A stretch of DNA of 64,000 nucleotides. Origin: Viscum album. Its lineage: Eukaryota > Streptophyta > Magnoliopsida > Santalales > Viscaceae. This document shows, one piece after another, positions 1 through 13,110 of the stretch. The stretch lies in contig OY728143.1 in assembly GCA_963277665.1 (NCBI GenBank), positions 1,121,020,110-1,121,084,109 of the forward strand, read 5' to 3'. How positions within the stretch are numbered: the stretch's first letter is position 1; each line of letters starts with the position of its first letter. The position numbers and the translations under genes were made by a program. Below the pieces are notes generated by a model, which made no database searches, was not told the origin of the DNA, and worked only from the letters and a program-made list of their open reading frames with translations.

Positions 1-516
1 TCCACCCCCTAAAAAATCATCCCAAACTCTTAATGCAATGAATAAGGATTCGCCAAGTGAATTTCTCCCCAGAGTTGAAATCCTATCCCTATATGATATA
101 TCTCTAATACCAACCTACTATGGTAATAATAGAAAAATATATATATTTTTGACTAATATGTTAATTTTTTTTGGATAATATAAGGATTATGAAATCATTA
201 AAAAATGAAAATGGTTTTATAAATTGAAATATAGAGTTGTTAAATTATGTCCAAATTATTGGAATATGTCCATGAAATGAAAATCCACAAAAAGTTGAGG
301 AAACTAATACTTATTTAATCTATTAAACTCCCATGATATTTCTGGATAATTCTAATCCCTTCAATATACACCAACTATTATAATGGGTCAGCAATGAATA
401 ATTATGTCCAACAAACCCCTTCTTGCTATTGAGTACACTGATATAAATAATTTTTCCTCCATGTACAACTCAAACAAATCCAAAAAATGAAATGAGTTGT
501 GAAAATTTGTTATCAT

Positions 517-2280
517 CTACGGAAAATGAAAGACTTGAGGAACATTTATCAATTGTACATGTATGTCAATGATATAAGAAACCATACTGAACGTGTGATG
601 CATTTGGAATGGCCCGATAAACCTAAAGGATTCCCAAAAACCCTGAAAATCATCTGGAAACTTCATTTTGGAGGGACAGTTTGGAATAAATAGACTCAAT
701 GTTTAAACACTACATGAATTTGAAATTGGTTGATATGTGATTTCACCTAAAAATAATCTACAATTATTTACACAAAAGTTAGCCTAAACCATTTATGTCA
801 TTGCGTGCACCAAAGTTAGTGTAATAATGGAGGCCCCACTAATACCAATCCAAAAAAAGGGTGACCTCATTTGACTCTTGTATAGTTATTTGAATTATTT
901 TATGCTGATTGAATTATTATAGTTTTTACTATAAGACAACTAAACCATTGTAATGTAATACTCCAAAATCTAGATGACATCCAAAACATATTCCCTTAGT
1001 ATACCCTATGTGTCATGGATAGTTATATCACTCCGCCCATTCGTCTAGGCATGAATGACCATGATAATCCATAAATTGGTTGAGAAATACTACCACAAAC
1101 CATTCTAAAATAGTTATATTACTAAATAATCATGGTTAGAAGAAATAATCAAAGTAACCCAATAATAAATATGATATGTTGTCTGTATAATATCATAAAA
1201 ATATCAAGTATAGTCATCTCATAGATGTGAAATAATTGTGACAAATTCATATATCAGTCAAAAACCACACATATATAATCATTGAACCACACTATACATG
1301 AAATAACTATCCCAAAATCCATTTATATTCCATCACTTTTCCATAATGAGATCAGAAGGGGTTAATTAATACCAATTGGGACCTGATGTTTTTCTTTCAA
1401 TTACTGAAATATTAGGCATTTTTAAATATATATAGAAAACTTCAACCCCATGGTATCCTATTAATAAATAATTTAAGGATGTGGTACATCAAAACCCCTC
1501 TAGTATATAACAAAAAGTGGGTGGTATCAATCTCTCTAATTACCTCCTTTCAAAATTCTTCCAGAACTACCATCCATCCATTGACTAAGGTAATGTTATC
1601 CCCACCATCAAAGAGTAATTTTGGTTCATATCCCATGGATATATTGGTTCAAAAACAAACTAGAACAATTAATTTCTCCCAAATAATAATCTCTCAAAGG
1701 TTTAATAATTTGTACAGTAAACACCTTAATCTATTGATAATTTTACATTCTCGCCTCTACTGGTGACATCCACAATGAGGTCAAATAATCAAAAGCCTCA
1801 TCCACAATACCAGAATGGTATTTCTATAATTGGAATCTCACCCAAAATTTATATTTCCTAATATATATACATTCACAAGTTAATTATCTAGAAATAATTA
1901 CAGCCAACACCAATATATTGGATTGATATCCCCTTGGTGATGATTTACCAAAGACTTCATTTATTTGAAAAGACTATAAGGAGTTATCCAAAAAATATAA
2001 TGTCTCTACATCACCAAACGAATCAGTAATAATACCAATTAAATTCCATTGGTCACACAGTTCTTCTCATGGTGTCTCAAATACATTAACCCCTAAAAAT
2101 AGATAATTACCTATCCATAAATGAAATCAAATTCTAGAAACACAGGATTCACAAAACACCATGTACTCGACACCATTCTATAGATTTCTCAAGTCTAAAG
2201 AATTATTCAACCTATCATTGTCTCCATGAAATAATTTTTTTCATATCAAATAAATGAATATGAATTACATTTTCATTTCA
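517..2280 (-). pseudogene. Eroded RNase H-integrase region, element 1
   Basis: This follows the RT fragment downstream on the minus strand and has about the right length for RNase H plus integrase. Only the end is recognisable: at 604-630 the minus-strand peptide reads SFRFIGPFQ, matching the (R)(F/Y)IGPFE motif in the integrase C-terminal domain of Ty3/gypsy elements. I could not find the HHCC zinc site or the DDE residues by eye. The central assignment is therefore positional inference, not motif evidence. Confidence 0.5.
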
Positions 2281-3160
2281 AGGTAGTCAATGGGTCCATA
2301 ATCCAAGGAAATTCTATGAGAGCCTCTATTTTCACCTTTCCAAATAGTGGAACATACTCACCTCCATCACACCCCTAGTTGGAACCCACATGATAACTAC
2401 CTCAACCTTTTATAGATGTACCATGAATCCATACATATTTATGATATTCCCTATATATTGAAACTCAAAAATCAAGAACTGAATCTTCATGAGATTACCA
2501 AACAATGTTTTCTTCTAGATTATGTATAGGAACATCCTCAAATTCTCTAAATGTTCCTCCTTAGATTCTATGTATATGAGGGTGGTGTGTATAACAAAAA
2601 CCATGAACCTGTCTAATAGTAGATGAATAATCCATTTCATAAGGCCCATAAAGACATCTTTGCCATGAATAAGACTAAAGGGATTCACTAAGAACTCATA
2701 ATTCTTATAGTGATATCTGAATATCATATTCAAAATATCTGCTTCATGAAATATGCAGTAGTGGTAGCCGGACCAAAGATCAGTCCCCAATTACCATATT
2801 ACTCCGATAATATAATTGAAGAGGGGATTGATACTAAAAATTGGTAATTATTCTTGATCATCACCCCAATTCAATTCAGTGTAATCAACACATAGCTTTA
2901 AAATTACATCCAATATCATAATTAATAACACTAAATTGACCCAAGGGACACAATATGTGTTATAAATCCCTGTGCTGAAACATCCTCCCACTACAACGCC
3001 ATCTCTTAAAGCGTCGTATGGTCCATCTGAAGCAATATAAATCATATAAATGTGGTTTCAGTGTGTAAATCAATAATTTTTTCTATTTCCCCTATTATAG
3101 TTACTCTAACAACATCATTGGAGAATACATCCCTTAAATCATCCACTACCTCTATATTCA
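2281..3160 (-). pseudogene. Reverse transcriptase fragment, element 1
   Basis: Minus-strand peptides match a Ty3/gypsy reverse transcriptase. At 3120-3152 a VVDDLRDVF-like leader is followed by an EIEKIIDL stretch. At 2848-3045 the peptide ends LKLCVDYTELN, equivalent to the family LRLCIDYRELN motif. At 2515-2790 it reads TDLWSGYH (motif A, aspartate kept), then NYEFLVNPFSL (family HYEFLVMPFGL), FMGLM, LLDRFMVFV and LIYIESKEEHLENL. The catalytic pair, normally FIDD, has become a VIHT-like sequence, so both metal-binding aspartates are lost. The connection segment KVKIEALIEFPW lies at 2281-2338. The two longest open pieces are separated by stops. RT assignment is firm; lineage within Ty3/gypsy is not. 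Confidence 0.85.
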
Positions 3161-5391
3161 ATAATTTTGATTACACTTCTACACCAAGGTCCAAACTAAC
3201 CAACTAATGGGATATAGGTTGTAGCTTCCCACTCATGATCTGTGCTCACTCTACTAAATAGTCCTCGTCTCTATTGAGGGAAATTCATATCCCTTCATCC
3301 AAAATGCATCTAAACCTCCTATGGTGATGGTCTATCATGGATCACATCATAGAAAACGTTCCCTAATAGAGATCATTTCTATCCTCAACGGTTTATGATC
3401 CATTAGTTTTTCACTTATAATTTTAAATAATAACTCTTAATTATTTGATGATAATTAATAACTGATTACCAATTTGGATATATATAATAAGAAATAAGAA
3501 AGAGTCACTTTAATCAATTCTAATGTAGCATTAAATTAAATCTATATTAAATCATATGTTGTATACAAAACATTATTACACATAATGGATTACAATATTA
3601 ATTTAAATAGATAAAAATAAAAGGGGATTATATATTGGAGAAACAATTTATTTAGAAATTGAAATTCTAATGAACCATTATCACCATTATGAATTAGTAT
3701 TAGTATAATGAATGATTTATTGAGATACAGCACCAAAATTGGAGAAATCATATTTTATGATCCAAAATGAAAACTATGGAAGTCATATGTGTGAATGGAA
3801 TATGATTTTTAAGAGTATATATAGGAATGAAACATGGTCAGTACTACTATGGTAAATGAAAATATCATCATTATGGACATATTAGTTCCATATATGGTTA
3901 TTGTTGATATATTCATTATGTAAACTAAGGTATCATATGTGAAATAATAATAATCAAAATGGAGTAATAGAATTGTAATAAAAATTTTAAAATAATTATA
4001 AAAATTTATATGTTATTTATATATGTTATCACTACTATAAATCATTATTTTTTGTTATATTAAATTCAAAAAAAATTATATATCACTTCACATAGTAAAA
4101 CTTATATTTTAAAATATAAATAATTAGTTAACGATATTTGTTAAATACTATTTAGGATAAATTTAATATTTACATTCAATGACCTATTATATTGGGTATG
4201 GAATATAATTTCATAATAATTTAATTAGAAACTTTTTATATATGATTTCATTTATTAATGTAATCTAAATTATAATTCGGTATTGAATTATAATAATAAC
4301 ACATTGTGTATAAAGATGTTTTTTTCTATAAGTGTTTTGTTATTTATAAATTATATTTTCATTCAAAAGATAAATATTTTAATTTTATTAATATATTTAT
4401 TTAAAAAATAGTTTCATAATAAATTAAATAAATGTAACTTATAATGATGTTTTGATTTTTTATTCTAATAATATTCTTTTAGGTTAATAGCTAAAATATC
4501 AAATTTTACTAAAAAATAAATTTATTAATAAAAGATCGAATTAAATTTTTAAGAAAAAATATATATTTAATTATAATATTGTAAATTTAATAAATTTTAT
4601 ATTGATTTATAAAAGTTTATCATATATGAAACTTAGTAAATATTTAACATTAAAAAAATTTACTTGATTGTAATAGAAATTAGACTTTAAAACATTTAGA
4701 AATTAAAAAAATATTTTTTATTTTATTTCAAAATTTCTATATTATATATCATGTTAAGTTTATTTTTTAGGAATAAAGATAACATTATTATTAATATTTT
4801 AATTAATTTGATTGTGATTAAATTTTTATTAAATGAATATTGTTATTAATATTTTGGTTGTTTATTTAATTGATGAAATTTAAAAAAACTAAATTTTTCT
4901 CAAAAAAAATTACAAATCCTTTATATAAATATATTAACAATCATTTCTTTCATAAAAAATACTAAATATAATTACGAATCCTTAATGGTAAAAATGAAAT
5001 TTTTAAATATTTTTTTTCTACATATTATATATTTTAATTTAAATATTAAATATATAATATATATGAATTTATCATTTTTTAATGGCGGTTGAATTTAATT
5101 CCATGATACTGAATTTTTGTTTCATGGAACACATAACTCCTTAATAAAACATAAAATCTCTTTGGTAAAAACTGGTTACATTGTTTTAAAGTAAAAAGAG
5201 AAAATCCATATCTTAATGGTTAAACCCATTTATAATTTTTTAATAAAATGATGAATTTTTTATAGTATCTCTACAAGGAATATCATAGATAAACTCCATT
5301 ATTATGAATTTTTTTATTCATTGACCATATAATAGTGTTTTGATATCATGAATTTTCAATTTGTATTCCCCAAAGTAACCTTCTCTTCACA

Positions 5392-5400
5392 TATAAAAGG
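5392..5400 (+). promoter_or_regulatory. TATA-like box in the left 4.2-kb repeat
   Basis: The bases read TATAAAAGG, followed by a C-rich stretch. The box is about 2.0 kb into the 4.2-kb repeat, and the aligned right copy has CATATAAAT at 20365-20373. Conservation of position is the main support. If the repeat is an LTR, this would be the U3 promoter reading rightward. Activity is inference. Confidence 0.35.
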
Positions 5401-6418
5401 GGATCACATCCACTACCCCATGGTTACACATCACATTAGAATTTCCCTTTAAACTGAACATAAAATATACCTTCTTGAACTCATTTACTCATCATTAATT
5501 ACCTAGTATCCAGATGTTATCATATGTCCTTCACATCCAATGAAATCTATAAGAGATAATCATATATCCAATAAAAGTAATAACATCATCCAAACTATTT
5601 CCCATTAATATTTCCCCTCAAAATATTCATGGAAAATAAAAATATAAATACATCAGTATATTTATAGTACTAATATTATTTAGTTTAATGGATTAAAAAT
5701 GAAATATTCCACTCCACCTACTAAGAAATAATAAGTCATCTTTAGGGTATTGTGCTCACTACTACTTCCACAATGTGATGTCTCATATTTTTAATAACTA
5801 CCATTCATGATTGATAAAAGGAAATTATGAATGTACGAATATTATATAAATAATATTAATATTATTATAAAATTTTAAATTATCATTTAACATCATTTTA
5901 TCTCAGCCACTATGAAATAGAAACATTAATTGTTCGTGGGAGTGATCCATCTTCAGAAAAAAAAATTTGTTTCATTATTCATCACCGCCATTCAAGGTTT
6001 CATTTAAAAAAATTTATGATAAATAAAAAATATAATATTTCCAATATATATATAATATATTTTGAACAAATATTTTCACATCTTTCTACACCAGATAAGA
6101 TAAATATAAAGTCATAAAAATTTGATCGAACAACATCAGGTAATCAATTTAAACAAGATAACTATATTAGAAATAAATAATTTCATATATTTAATAGAAC
6201 ATTGAATATGAAATATAGTTGTAAAATGTTATTATATATTTATTGATCTAACATAATGATTTTTTATATCAAGATGTTATGCATAATGAACTTGGAAGCC
6301 AAGATAAGGGACCCTCCATGCATCATTCATGACATGTCTATTACTTGTATAATTTATTTTTTTCCTTTTTTGAAATATTATTCTCATTAACATATTTCAT
6401 TTTTTAATTGGTTTTGTG

Positions 6419-6438
6419 ATATATATATATATATATAT
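6419..6438. repeat. (AT)10 microsatellite
   Basis: This is a perfect run of ten AT units inside the left 4.2-kb repeat. A similar but shorter alternating run lies at 6739-6754. Confidence 0.9.
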
Positions 6439-7587
6439 CAATTTATTTTGTATAAATTTAAAAAATTCCAATTAAAAATCATATTTTTTTAGTAAAGTAT
6501 TTTTAGATATCTTTATCCTTTCATATTCAAAGTCATGAATCACTATTATAAAAGTTTTATAAAAAAATAATTTTTTTATAAAGAAGAAAATTTATTTTAC
6601 TAATAACACTCATATATTAATTATGCTTTTATAAAAATTAGTAAATTAATTCTATCTTTTAAATTATACTTTATTTTTTCCACAAAGCGTAACCCAAAAT
6701 GTTTGTTTGTTTATTTATTAACCATTATAATTGTAATGATATATATATATATATTTGAATTGAAATATCATGACCGATATTTAATTTTTATATATAAATA
6801 TATTTTTTTCTATTCCCTTATTCACTTGTAAATCCTTAGGATTTAACCATCATTCAAACCTTAATTAAGATTTATAAAACCCACTTCTTTCTCATGAGTT
6901 TGATCTTACTTATGATATGGGTATTGTGTATTTTCCTCATCTCGTATCAATGTGTATAATTTTTATTTATGTGTTGAGTGTGAGCTGATTCATATAGGAC
7001 TCAAATTAATTGTTAAAATAATTATATAAAATGATATTTTATATAAGGGATTATTTATTAAAACTAATACACAGTGAGTCTTTTTCCACATTATGGAGAT
7101 GGTATTCAGACTGACCTTTGACATATGCTTATAATAAAATGATTTATGTTTTTGTCACATTTTTATGATCTTATGATATCATTTCAAAATTAAACAAATC
7201 CATTCAAATGATCATCAACATTGATAAATCATGTTATGCCTCTTGAGTCACATGTTATTCATTATTGTTATGATTATACAGTTTTATGGATTTTAAACAC
7301 ACATTTCTCCTTATTTACATTTAAACATATATCCGATGTAGTTTTATAGGATCTATGGGTGTTAGGATACATGTTATGAGTTATATATATAATAATAATA
7401 TTAATTTTATGTTATTTTTTTGTGTATTTTTATGTGTAATCATTTAATGACAATAAAACTAGGAATCATAAGGGTATATTTTATTGAAAAACAATTATAT
7501 GAATTATGAAACAATTTTTGTTTTAGTATAAGATCAAAATTGATCATATCATATAAATTATAAGTTATTTTTTGATTATAATGATAT

Positions 7588-8977
7588 CCATCCATCCATC
7601 CAATGGCCTGAAGGCCTTCAAATATTTTTATTATTGATAACCCCTCCTCTTAAGAGAATAAAGAGAAAACCCAAGGACATCATGGGCATAAGACAATCAT
7701 ACCTGAAGTACAATAAGAAATACAACCAGATTGAAAACCAAAGTAGTCTCTCCCTAGAATAAAAACAAGATTATGCACTCCAAAGAAGCGTGAATAATCA
7801 GAAAGAAAGTGTCCCATGTCAAAGCACAAACCCGATATGACAGCTTATGCCATACACTCTCAAACAACTGAATCCGAAAAGCATTGAAAATGTGGACCAC
7901 CAGCTCTATAACCTCCTCTAAGACTATTCTAAGGATCAAGTCTAGATGCATATCTCCCCACCTTAGGATTGAACCAAACCAACACAACTTTCAAAGAAAC
8001 CATCAAAATATTTAAGAGATCCAAAACCCCTAAAGAAATAGGAAACAAAAAAAAACTGTAAAGACAAGATGAACTCTCCCGTGTGAACACCGGGACCGAA
8101 ACAAGAAGAACCTCATCGCAACCTGAAGGAACCCATCACACACATCCACAGCAACCCGAAAAGGAGGACAAACCAAGGAGATGGAGCCGAATATTCATCA
8201 CCCAGGACTGGAAGATTCATCAACATACCGATAGAGTTTCGCCGAAGTGAGGAACCTTGCATGTCTGAGTCGGCTACGCTGCTCTGGGATGGATCAGATC
8301 AGATGAAGTCACGGAAGAAGCCACTCCAGATTCCAAATCAGACCACTAAAGGCAGAAGGGACTAGTGGGAATAACAGGGAAACCTCTGATAACATCACCA
8401 CAGAAATTACACCAACATCGAAGAAAAAAAAAGCAAACAAATCAAACCCAAACATCCCCCCTATAAGCCGCTTTAGGGAAGATTCCGAGTTCTATGAGAA
8501 CGCACACAAAACCTGTAGAACACCAAGATCCGAGCTCGAATCCAGAAGCCAATGCCCAGCCACAACAATTCTGAAGCCTTTCCACCAAAATCCATGGATC
8601 CACGTCCTCTCTAGACCGAATCTAGAAAGCCATCGGTAGCCAACGCTGAGACCAAACCATGAGAATATGTCGAGCCCGAGCTGATAAATGACCGCCAGAC
8701 CGTCCCTAGATCTCGCTCTTGCCAATTTGAGAGAATTGAATCCAGCCCGAGCCACATCGGGACCGCGCCGAAGCCGTCGATGATTCACCACCTCCGAGAT
8801 GAGATCCTGAAGAGGCTGTAGTCAGGCCCCACCACCAACAGACGAGATCCAAAGAGTCCAACACCAAGCCACCAAGCACACTGGAGGAGGGGGTAGATGA
8901 CACCCGCGCAGAAACCCTAGGATAGATGAAGAAAAGTGGTCTCGTTGCTCATAGGCCTATATTTTTCCTTCTTCTCC
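7588..8977 (-). mobile_element. GC-rich retroelement-like segment with GGCCTGAAGGCC end (copy A)
   Basis: Base composition is much richer in G and C than either flank. Read on the minus strand, it begins with a pyrimidine-rich leader containing CCTAGGGTTT and ends with TTATCAATAATAAAAATA followed by the near-palindrome GAAGGCCTTCAGGCC and a (GGAT)4 tail. A 7-bp direct repeat, ATGATAT, flanks it at 7581-7587 and 8978-8984, consistent with target-site duplication. The same terminal motif recurs at 54928-54942. Short minus-strand open stretches (7754-7987, 8492-8791, 8706-8903) show no family I recognise, so no reverse transcriptase is claimed. A LINE-derived or other non-LTR element with a simple-repeat tail fits best; a transcribed non-autonomous element is the alternative. 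Confidence 0.5.
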
Positions 8978-8984
8978 ATGATAT

Positions 8985-10039
8985 TAATCATATGGATGAC
9001 CCTAAGAATAAGCCCAACTGATAAATCAATTTAAAGGAGAATATTTGAATATTTTGGTTATATTTAGAAACTATGGATTCCCTGCCAATACGTCAATGTT
9101 TGGATATAATCATGTATTTGAGGCATTGGAATAGAAACACCTAAGGATAATAATTAGAATAAGTTTTGTAAGGTCTTTGACATGAACATCACTCTAATGA
9201 TAGAAAACAATACCAAATATTGTAGGACTGGATAAACACTCTAGAGGGATTTCCTTATAATATCATATTATATATACTAACCATTTTGAAGGATGAATTT
9301 CATATTTACATTGAGAGACCATGTTGAAAATATTAAGATATCCAAATGCTATATACCAGTGGTAAATGAATAGTGATATAAGTTTAACTAAATAAATAAT
9401 ATGTTAATATAAAAATGGGAAAGGATAGATTGTTTTATTATTGAATCTCAATTTTGTTTTTTATTATTATTATCACCCAATAATGTTAATTATTAACCAC
9501 CCATGTTCACCCATTTGGTTTTAGTAATTTCTTGATATTGGAGTAAATGATTTAATATTGGGTATGAGGAAATATTAAATTATTACCTAAATGATAAACC
9601 AATTAGAATATTAAAAAAACAAATGTATCTTGTGATTATGGAAAATAATATCTTGAATATTTGATAAAAATTTACTAAAGTTTATAAATTATGTGTTCCC
9701 AAAATGATAAAGATGATGGATAAGGAAAATTCAGAAATTATGATGAAGAAATTTAAAAGATTTGATTTAATATGTCTCAGAAATATTGGATGAAGCATAA
9801 TGGATATTTTATATGGGGGATTGGAATAATATATAGTTATTAACTAGTGGGTCATCAATAATAAATTTTTTTAGAATATGACTAGTTTGGATAAGACGAT
9901 GGTAGTGAAAAGAACACATAAAAATCACCAGTAATGGTCTATTTTTCTATGAATGGAAAATATTGTAATTATAGAATTTAATTAAAAATATGTGTTCTGG
10001 AATGAAATATTTGAATAAACATATTCCAACTACAATGGG
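8985..10039. other. AT-rich interval, unassigned
   Basis: This lies between the GC-rich segment and the left LTR of element 2. No long open frame and no pol motif were found on either strand. If the 4.2-kb repeats are LTRs, this would be part of a non-coding internal domain; that is inference only. Confidence 0.5.
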
Positions 10040-12000
10040 ATAACATAATGTGTTAAAAACCGGTCTAGGCTTCCTTCAAACCCGATACCTGAGGTGGTCT
10101 ATGTCTTGGCTTGAAGGGAATTCCTGTACCCCGCTACCCAGCAACAACTTCTTTGGCATAAAATATTACATTTGGGAACAATTTCTCCCCATATAAATAT
10201 CCACAAGAATCATACTATAAATAATCATCACATAAAATTATAATAACTATGACAACAAATAAATACAATGATCACAAGTCAACCAAAAAAAATTGTTAAA
10301 CATTTTACATTTTTAACCAAACACCAAAATATTGAGAATGGGGTGTGGACATCAATACACGTCTAGGACGTCCATGGAAAAAGAGTGATAACACCATCAA
10401 GACACCTCCACCAACACATACATCAAGTTTTATAATAGAATTCAGATTCTCCTATACCAATGTGGAACATATTTCCTTTAACTAGGTGAAACATAACATG
10501 GCCTAGATACACCTATGTATGGATGTTACATATAAACCAATGCAAAATTTGATATCAACAAAAGGGAGATACAATTCCCTAACATAAATTAATATATTAA
10601 CAAGCATGTTTTTATATAAATTTCAGAATTTTTATATAAATTAACATTATTTAGATTTAAAAATATTAAAATAATGTGTAATGTATTTCAATAGTAATAT
10701 TAGATTATCTATAGGAAAACATGTATACAATAATTCACTCATTTTAGTGGGACTATATAAACCTCATACCCCGATGATATGGTATTGAAACCACATCCCA
10801 CAATGTTCTCATGCATGAGAAACTATACAGGAACACATCCTAATGATTAATGTTCTCTAATAATAAACATATGTTTAGTTAGTGTCTATATATCAATCAT
10901 TATTGAGGTAACATAGCCTTGGTCTCATTTATATAAATGGAGCAATAATCCTAGCCCATCCATCGAGTCACATAGTATTAAATTTGTGATCATTTTACAC
11001 TTCTCATGTTACATTAACCACCAATTTCACAAAATCACTTCCAATAATTGAAACACCCAAACCAAACAAAAATTTATAATATTAAAATAGTTTTCAAATC
11101 CCATATAGACACAACTTTGACATCAGAAGCATCAATTAAAAACATTTTCTCTGTTAAAATAATCTTTCTTCTCCTAATCATTTGTAACCCTTGTCAAAAA
11201 AATGTTTTAGCCACCCACACAGTCCAATGAAATTATTTCTATGACAAAGAATGCATACAGAAGAAAACCAATAATTCTAGTTCAAGGAATCAAGTACATA
11301 AATTATGGAATCTTATGGAATAATTTGGAAAGCCACATCCACCACACAAGGAGTCCCTGTAAAATAAATATCATTCCATAAACATCAATAATTAACCCAT
11401 GAAACAATGATTAAAATCTCACTAGTTCAACCCATCCACTAGAGAAAAAACAAATGAGGATGAATGGTGAAAAAAGAAGGATGAATAAATGAAAATAGAA
11501 GGGGATTGTATTATGATTCCTTAAACTTCTAGGGGGAAAATACACTATGCAATTCGGGTCTAAAGGAGACAAGAGGGTGGGAAGAAACACCTATAGAGGA
11601 TAATCCCATATGGGGTACGAAATTTGTAGATTTGGTGTCAAATTGGATGTGAGAGAAAATATAAATTCCACATTTTTAATTATTAGGATAGGATGAAAAT
11701 TTAAATGCATAAGTTTCCAATTCGTGAGGCAACTATATCCCCTATCTGATGAAAAACCATGCCACAGAGTTCATATGAGACAGTGCATTCTTATTCGGGT
11801 ATTGGTGCACCTCAAACAGAACCACTGGCCTGGGAACACGACCTACTATAGGTCAGAACACAGTTTCTACTTACCATGCACTAGCCGTAAACAACTTATT
11901 TTTGGCTAAAAAAATTAAATTTTACAAAAACATGTAAATAAAATTAAAAAAAAAGAAAAAAACGAAAGATAATAATACCCCAAAATACAATTACATATGA
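10040..12000 (-). repeat. 3' LTR of element 2
   Basis: Collinear with 15490-17700. Shared landmarks run in the same order: AAATAATCATCACAT with AAATGATCATCACAT, AAGTCAAC, TAAACATTTTA, TGTGGTGTGGA-like bases near 10340 and 15940, TATGTTTAGTTAGTG near 10870 and 16470, GAAACACCCAAA near 11050 and 16650, and CTCACTAG...AACCCATC near 11420 and 17035. Substitutions and indels are frequent, indicating an old insertion. Both boundaries are approximate, to about 100 bases. Confidence 0.75.
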
Positions 12001-12188
12001 TAAAATCCTTCTCACCATGAAAGTATGCTTTTCTTAAAAAACAATGTGAAGTATGATCATGTAATTATAAAATATTTTTATCCTAAACCCATGAATTATG
12101 CTTCTATATCCCATTCACATCATTATATTGTTTTCAAAGAAACCAAACCAATGATTTGGAAACTCCATGAATCACCTTCTCGCCAAAT

Positions 12189-13110
12189 TCACAATACACA
12201 CTGGTCTCTCAAACATATAATAATCATGTTCCAACTCCTAATAAACCCAATGCAGCATATGAGACATATCTGAATTGTACTTTTTTGATTCATGACAATT
12301 AACATGTGATCGGTCAATGTCAACTTCTGTGGAAAATATAATTGTAATATCACCTTAATAATAGTATGGGTAATTTCAAATGTTCTAAAATACCTTTTTG
12401 TTATCTTCCACTGCTTACCAAGATCACGATTACCCAATAATGGGCCAAATTAAGAAACACATGATGAAAAACTAATAATTCCAAGTCTTGGTGATGTTAA
12501 ATGGAAAAAAGACATATTGATGATCTTTGAGGCCAAGAAATAAATGAAAACTACCAATATTTATTATACATATCCAACAAAATGTTCGGCCCATGCAACA
12601 TAGTATCCTCCAATTCCATGTAGCACAATTTTGATCCACACAGCCTACCATAAAGCATATCTAAGAGATCAATTTTTGATTGATAATTAGTGAAAATTTT
12701 TATATGAAAATTTTATTAACCATAAATGAAAATCTAGTAATCCTAAAAATACCAACAAAAATGCAAGGAGAATATCTTTTATGATTTGATCCACTCACTC
12801 TGCCTAACCAACTATTTGAGGATGGTATATTATGATTATATTCACATGATAACACATTTACATATGATGTACATCCAAAAATTGAGATGGTATGTTGGAT
12901 TACATACCATAAATGAAAACTGACGTCAAACCATGACTTCACAATGTTCCCTGAACATACTACATACCCAATTTATCCACATTGGATGATTCCTTGATCG
13001 AAATAATGTTGGATGATTTGGTCAGATGGAAAATTACCACCTGAATCACATTCCTTTCCTAGGGTGTATGAGGTATGAAAATAATAAAATCCTTGGAGAT
13101 ATCATTCCAC
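12189..13110 (-). pseudogene. Integrase remnant, element 2
   Basis: Minus-strand peptides follow the integrase of Ty3/gypsy elements. WNDISKDFIIFIPHTP at about 13062-13109 matches the WE.I.MDF..GLPRT motif, with the first catalytic aspartate at 13089-13091. VIFHLTKSSNIISIKE, just downstream, matches V.VDRLTKSAHFIPV. YHPQIVG followed by a stop and AE (12798-12827) matches the HPQTDGQ(T/S)E motif and keeps the catalytic glutamate at 12798-12800. A LIKFSYKNFH stretch matches L.EFAYNNSYH. The C-terminal piece at 12279-12401 includes KRYFRTFEI and matches the Y.GPFEI domain. The second aspartate (SDRD) is not recognisable. Stops interrupt every frame. It would have inserted element cDNA; it is dead now. 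Confidence 0.8.

Larger units (their letters stand above)
1..3375 (-). mobile_element. Ty3/gypsy retrotransposon remnant (element 1)
   Basis: Read on the minus strand, this stretch carries pol-type Ty3/gypsy motifs in the expected order from high to low coordinates: the leader to reverse transcriptase (3120-3152), RT palm (2515-3045), RT connection (2281-2338) and the tail of integrase (604-630). Frames are broken throughout. No LTR could be identified; the 3' part probably runs off the left edge of the window. The gag and protease expected above position 3200 are missing, because the AT-rich direct repeat begins at about 3376. The element was therefore truncated or interrupted there. The 516 bases at the left edge show no recognisable feature. 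Confidence 0.8.
3376..7590. repeat. 4.2-kb AT-rich direct repeat, left copy
   Basis: This segment is collinear with 18343-22555 over its whole length, offset by about 14,965 bases at both ends. Matching landmarks include TTTTTCACTTAT near both left ends, GGAGAAATCATTTT-type blocks about 350 bases in, a TATA-like box about 2 kb in, GGGATCTTCC/GGGACCCTCC near 21290 and 6309, and a GTTTGATC...TATTTTCCT block near 6900 and 21880. No open reading frame of note occurs. Size, same-strand orientation and internal TATA suggest an LTR, but terminal TG/CA and a target-site duplication could not be fixed, so it could also be a dispersed or segmentally duplicated repeat. The right end abuts the GC-rich element at 7588. 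Confidence 0.7.

Noticed and set aside
7754..8903. Minus-strand open stretches as genuine coding genes
   Set aside because: No domain recognised; they overlap in frames, and the segment has the features of a retroelement with a shared terminus.
9600..9900. Possible copia-type RT
   Set aside because: A lysine- and methionine-rich peptide loosely resembled part of a copia polyprotein, but no YVDD or other diagnostic motif was present.
11746..11752. CTGATGA, the core of a hammerhead ribozyme
   Set aside because: No stem II followed by GAAA and no cleavage-site context could be seen; one seven-base match is expected by chance.
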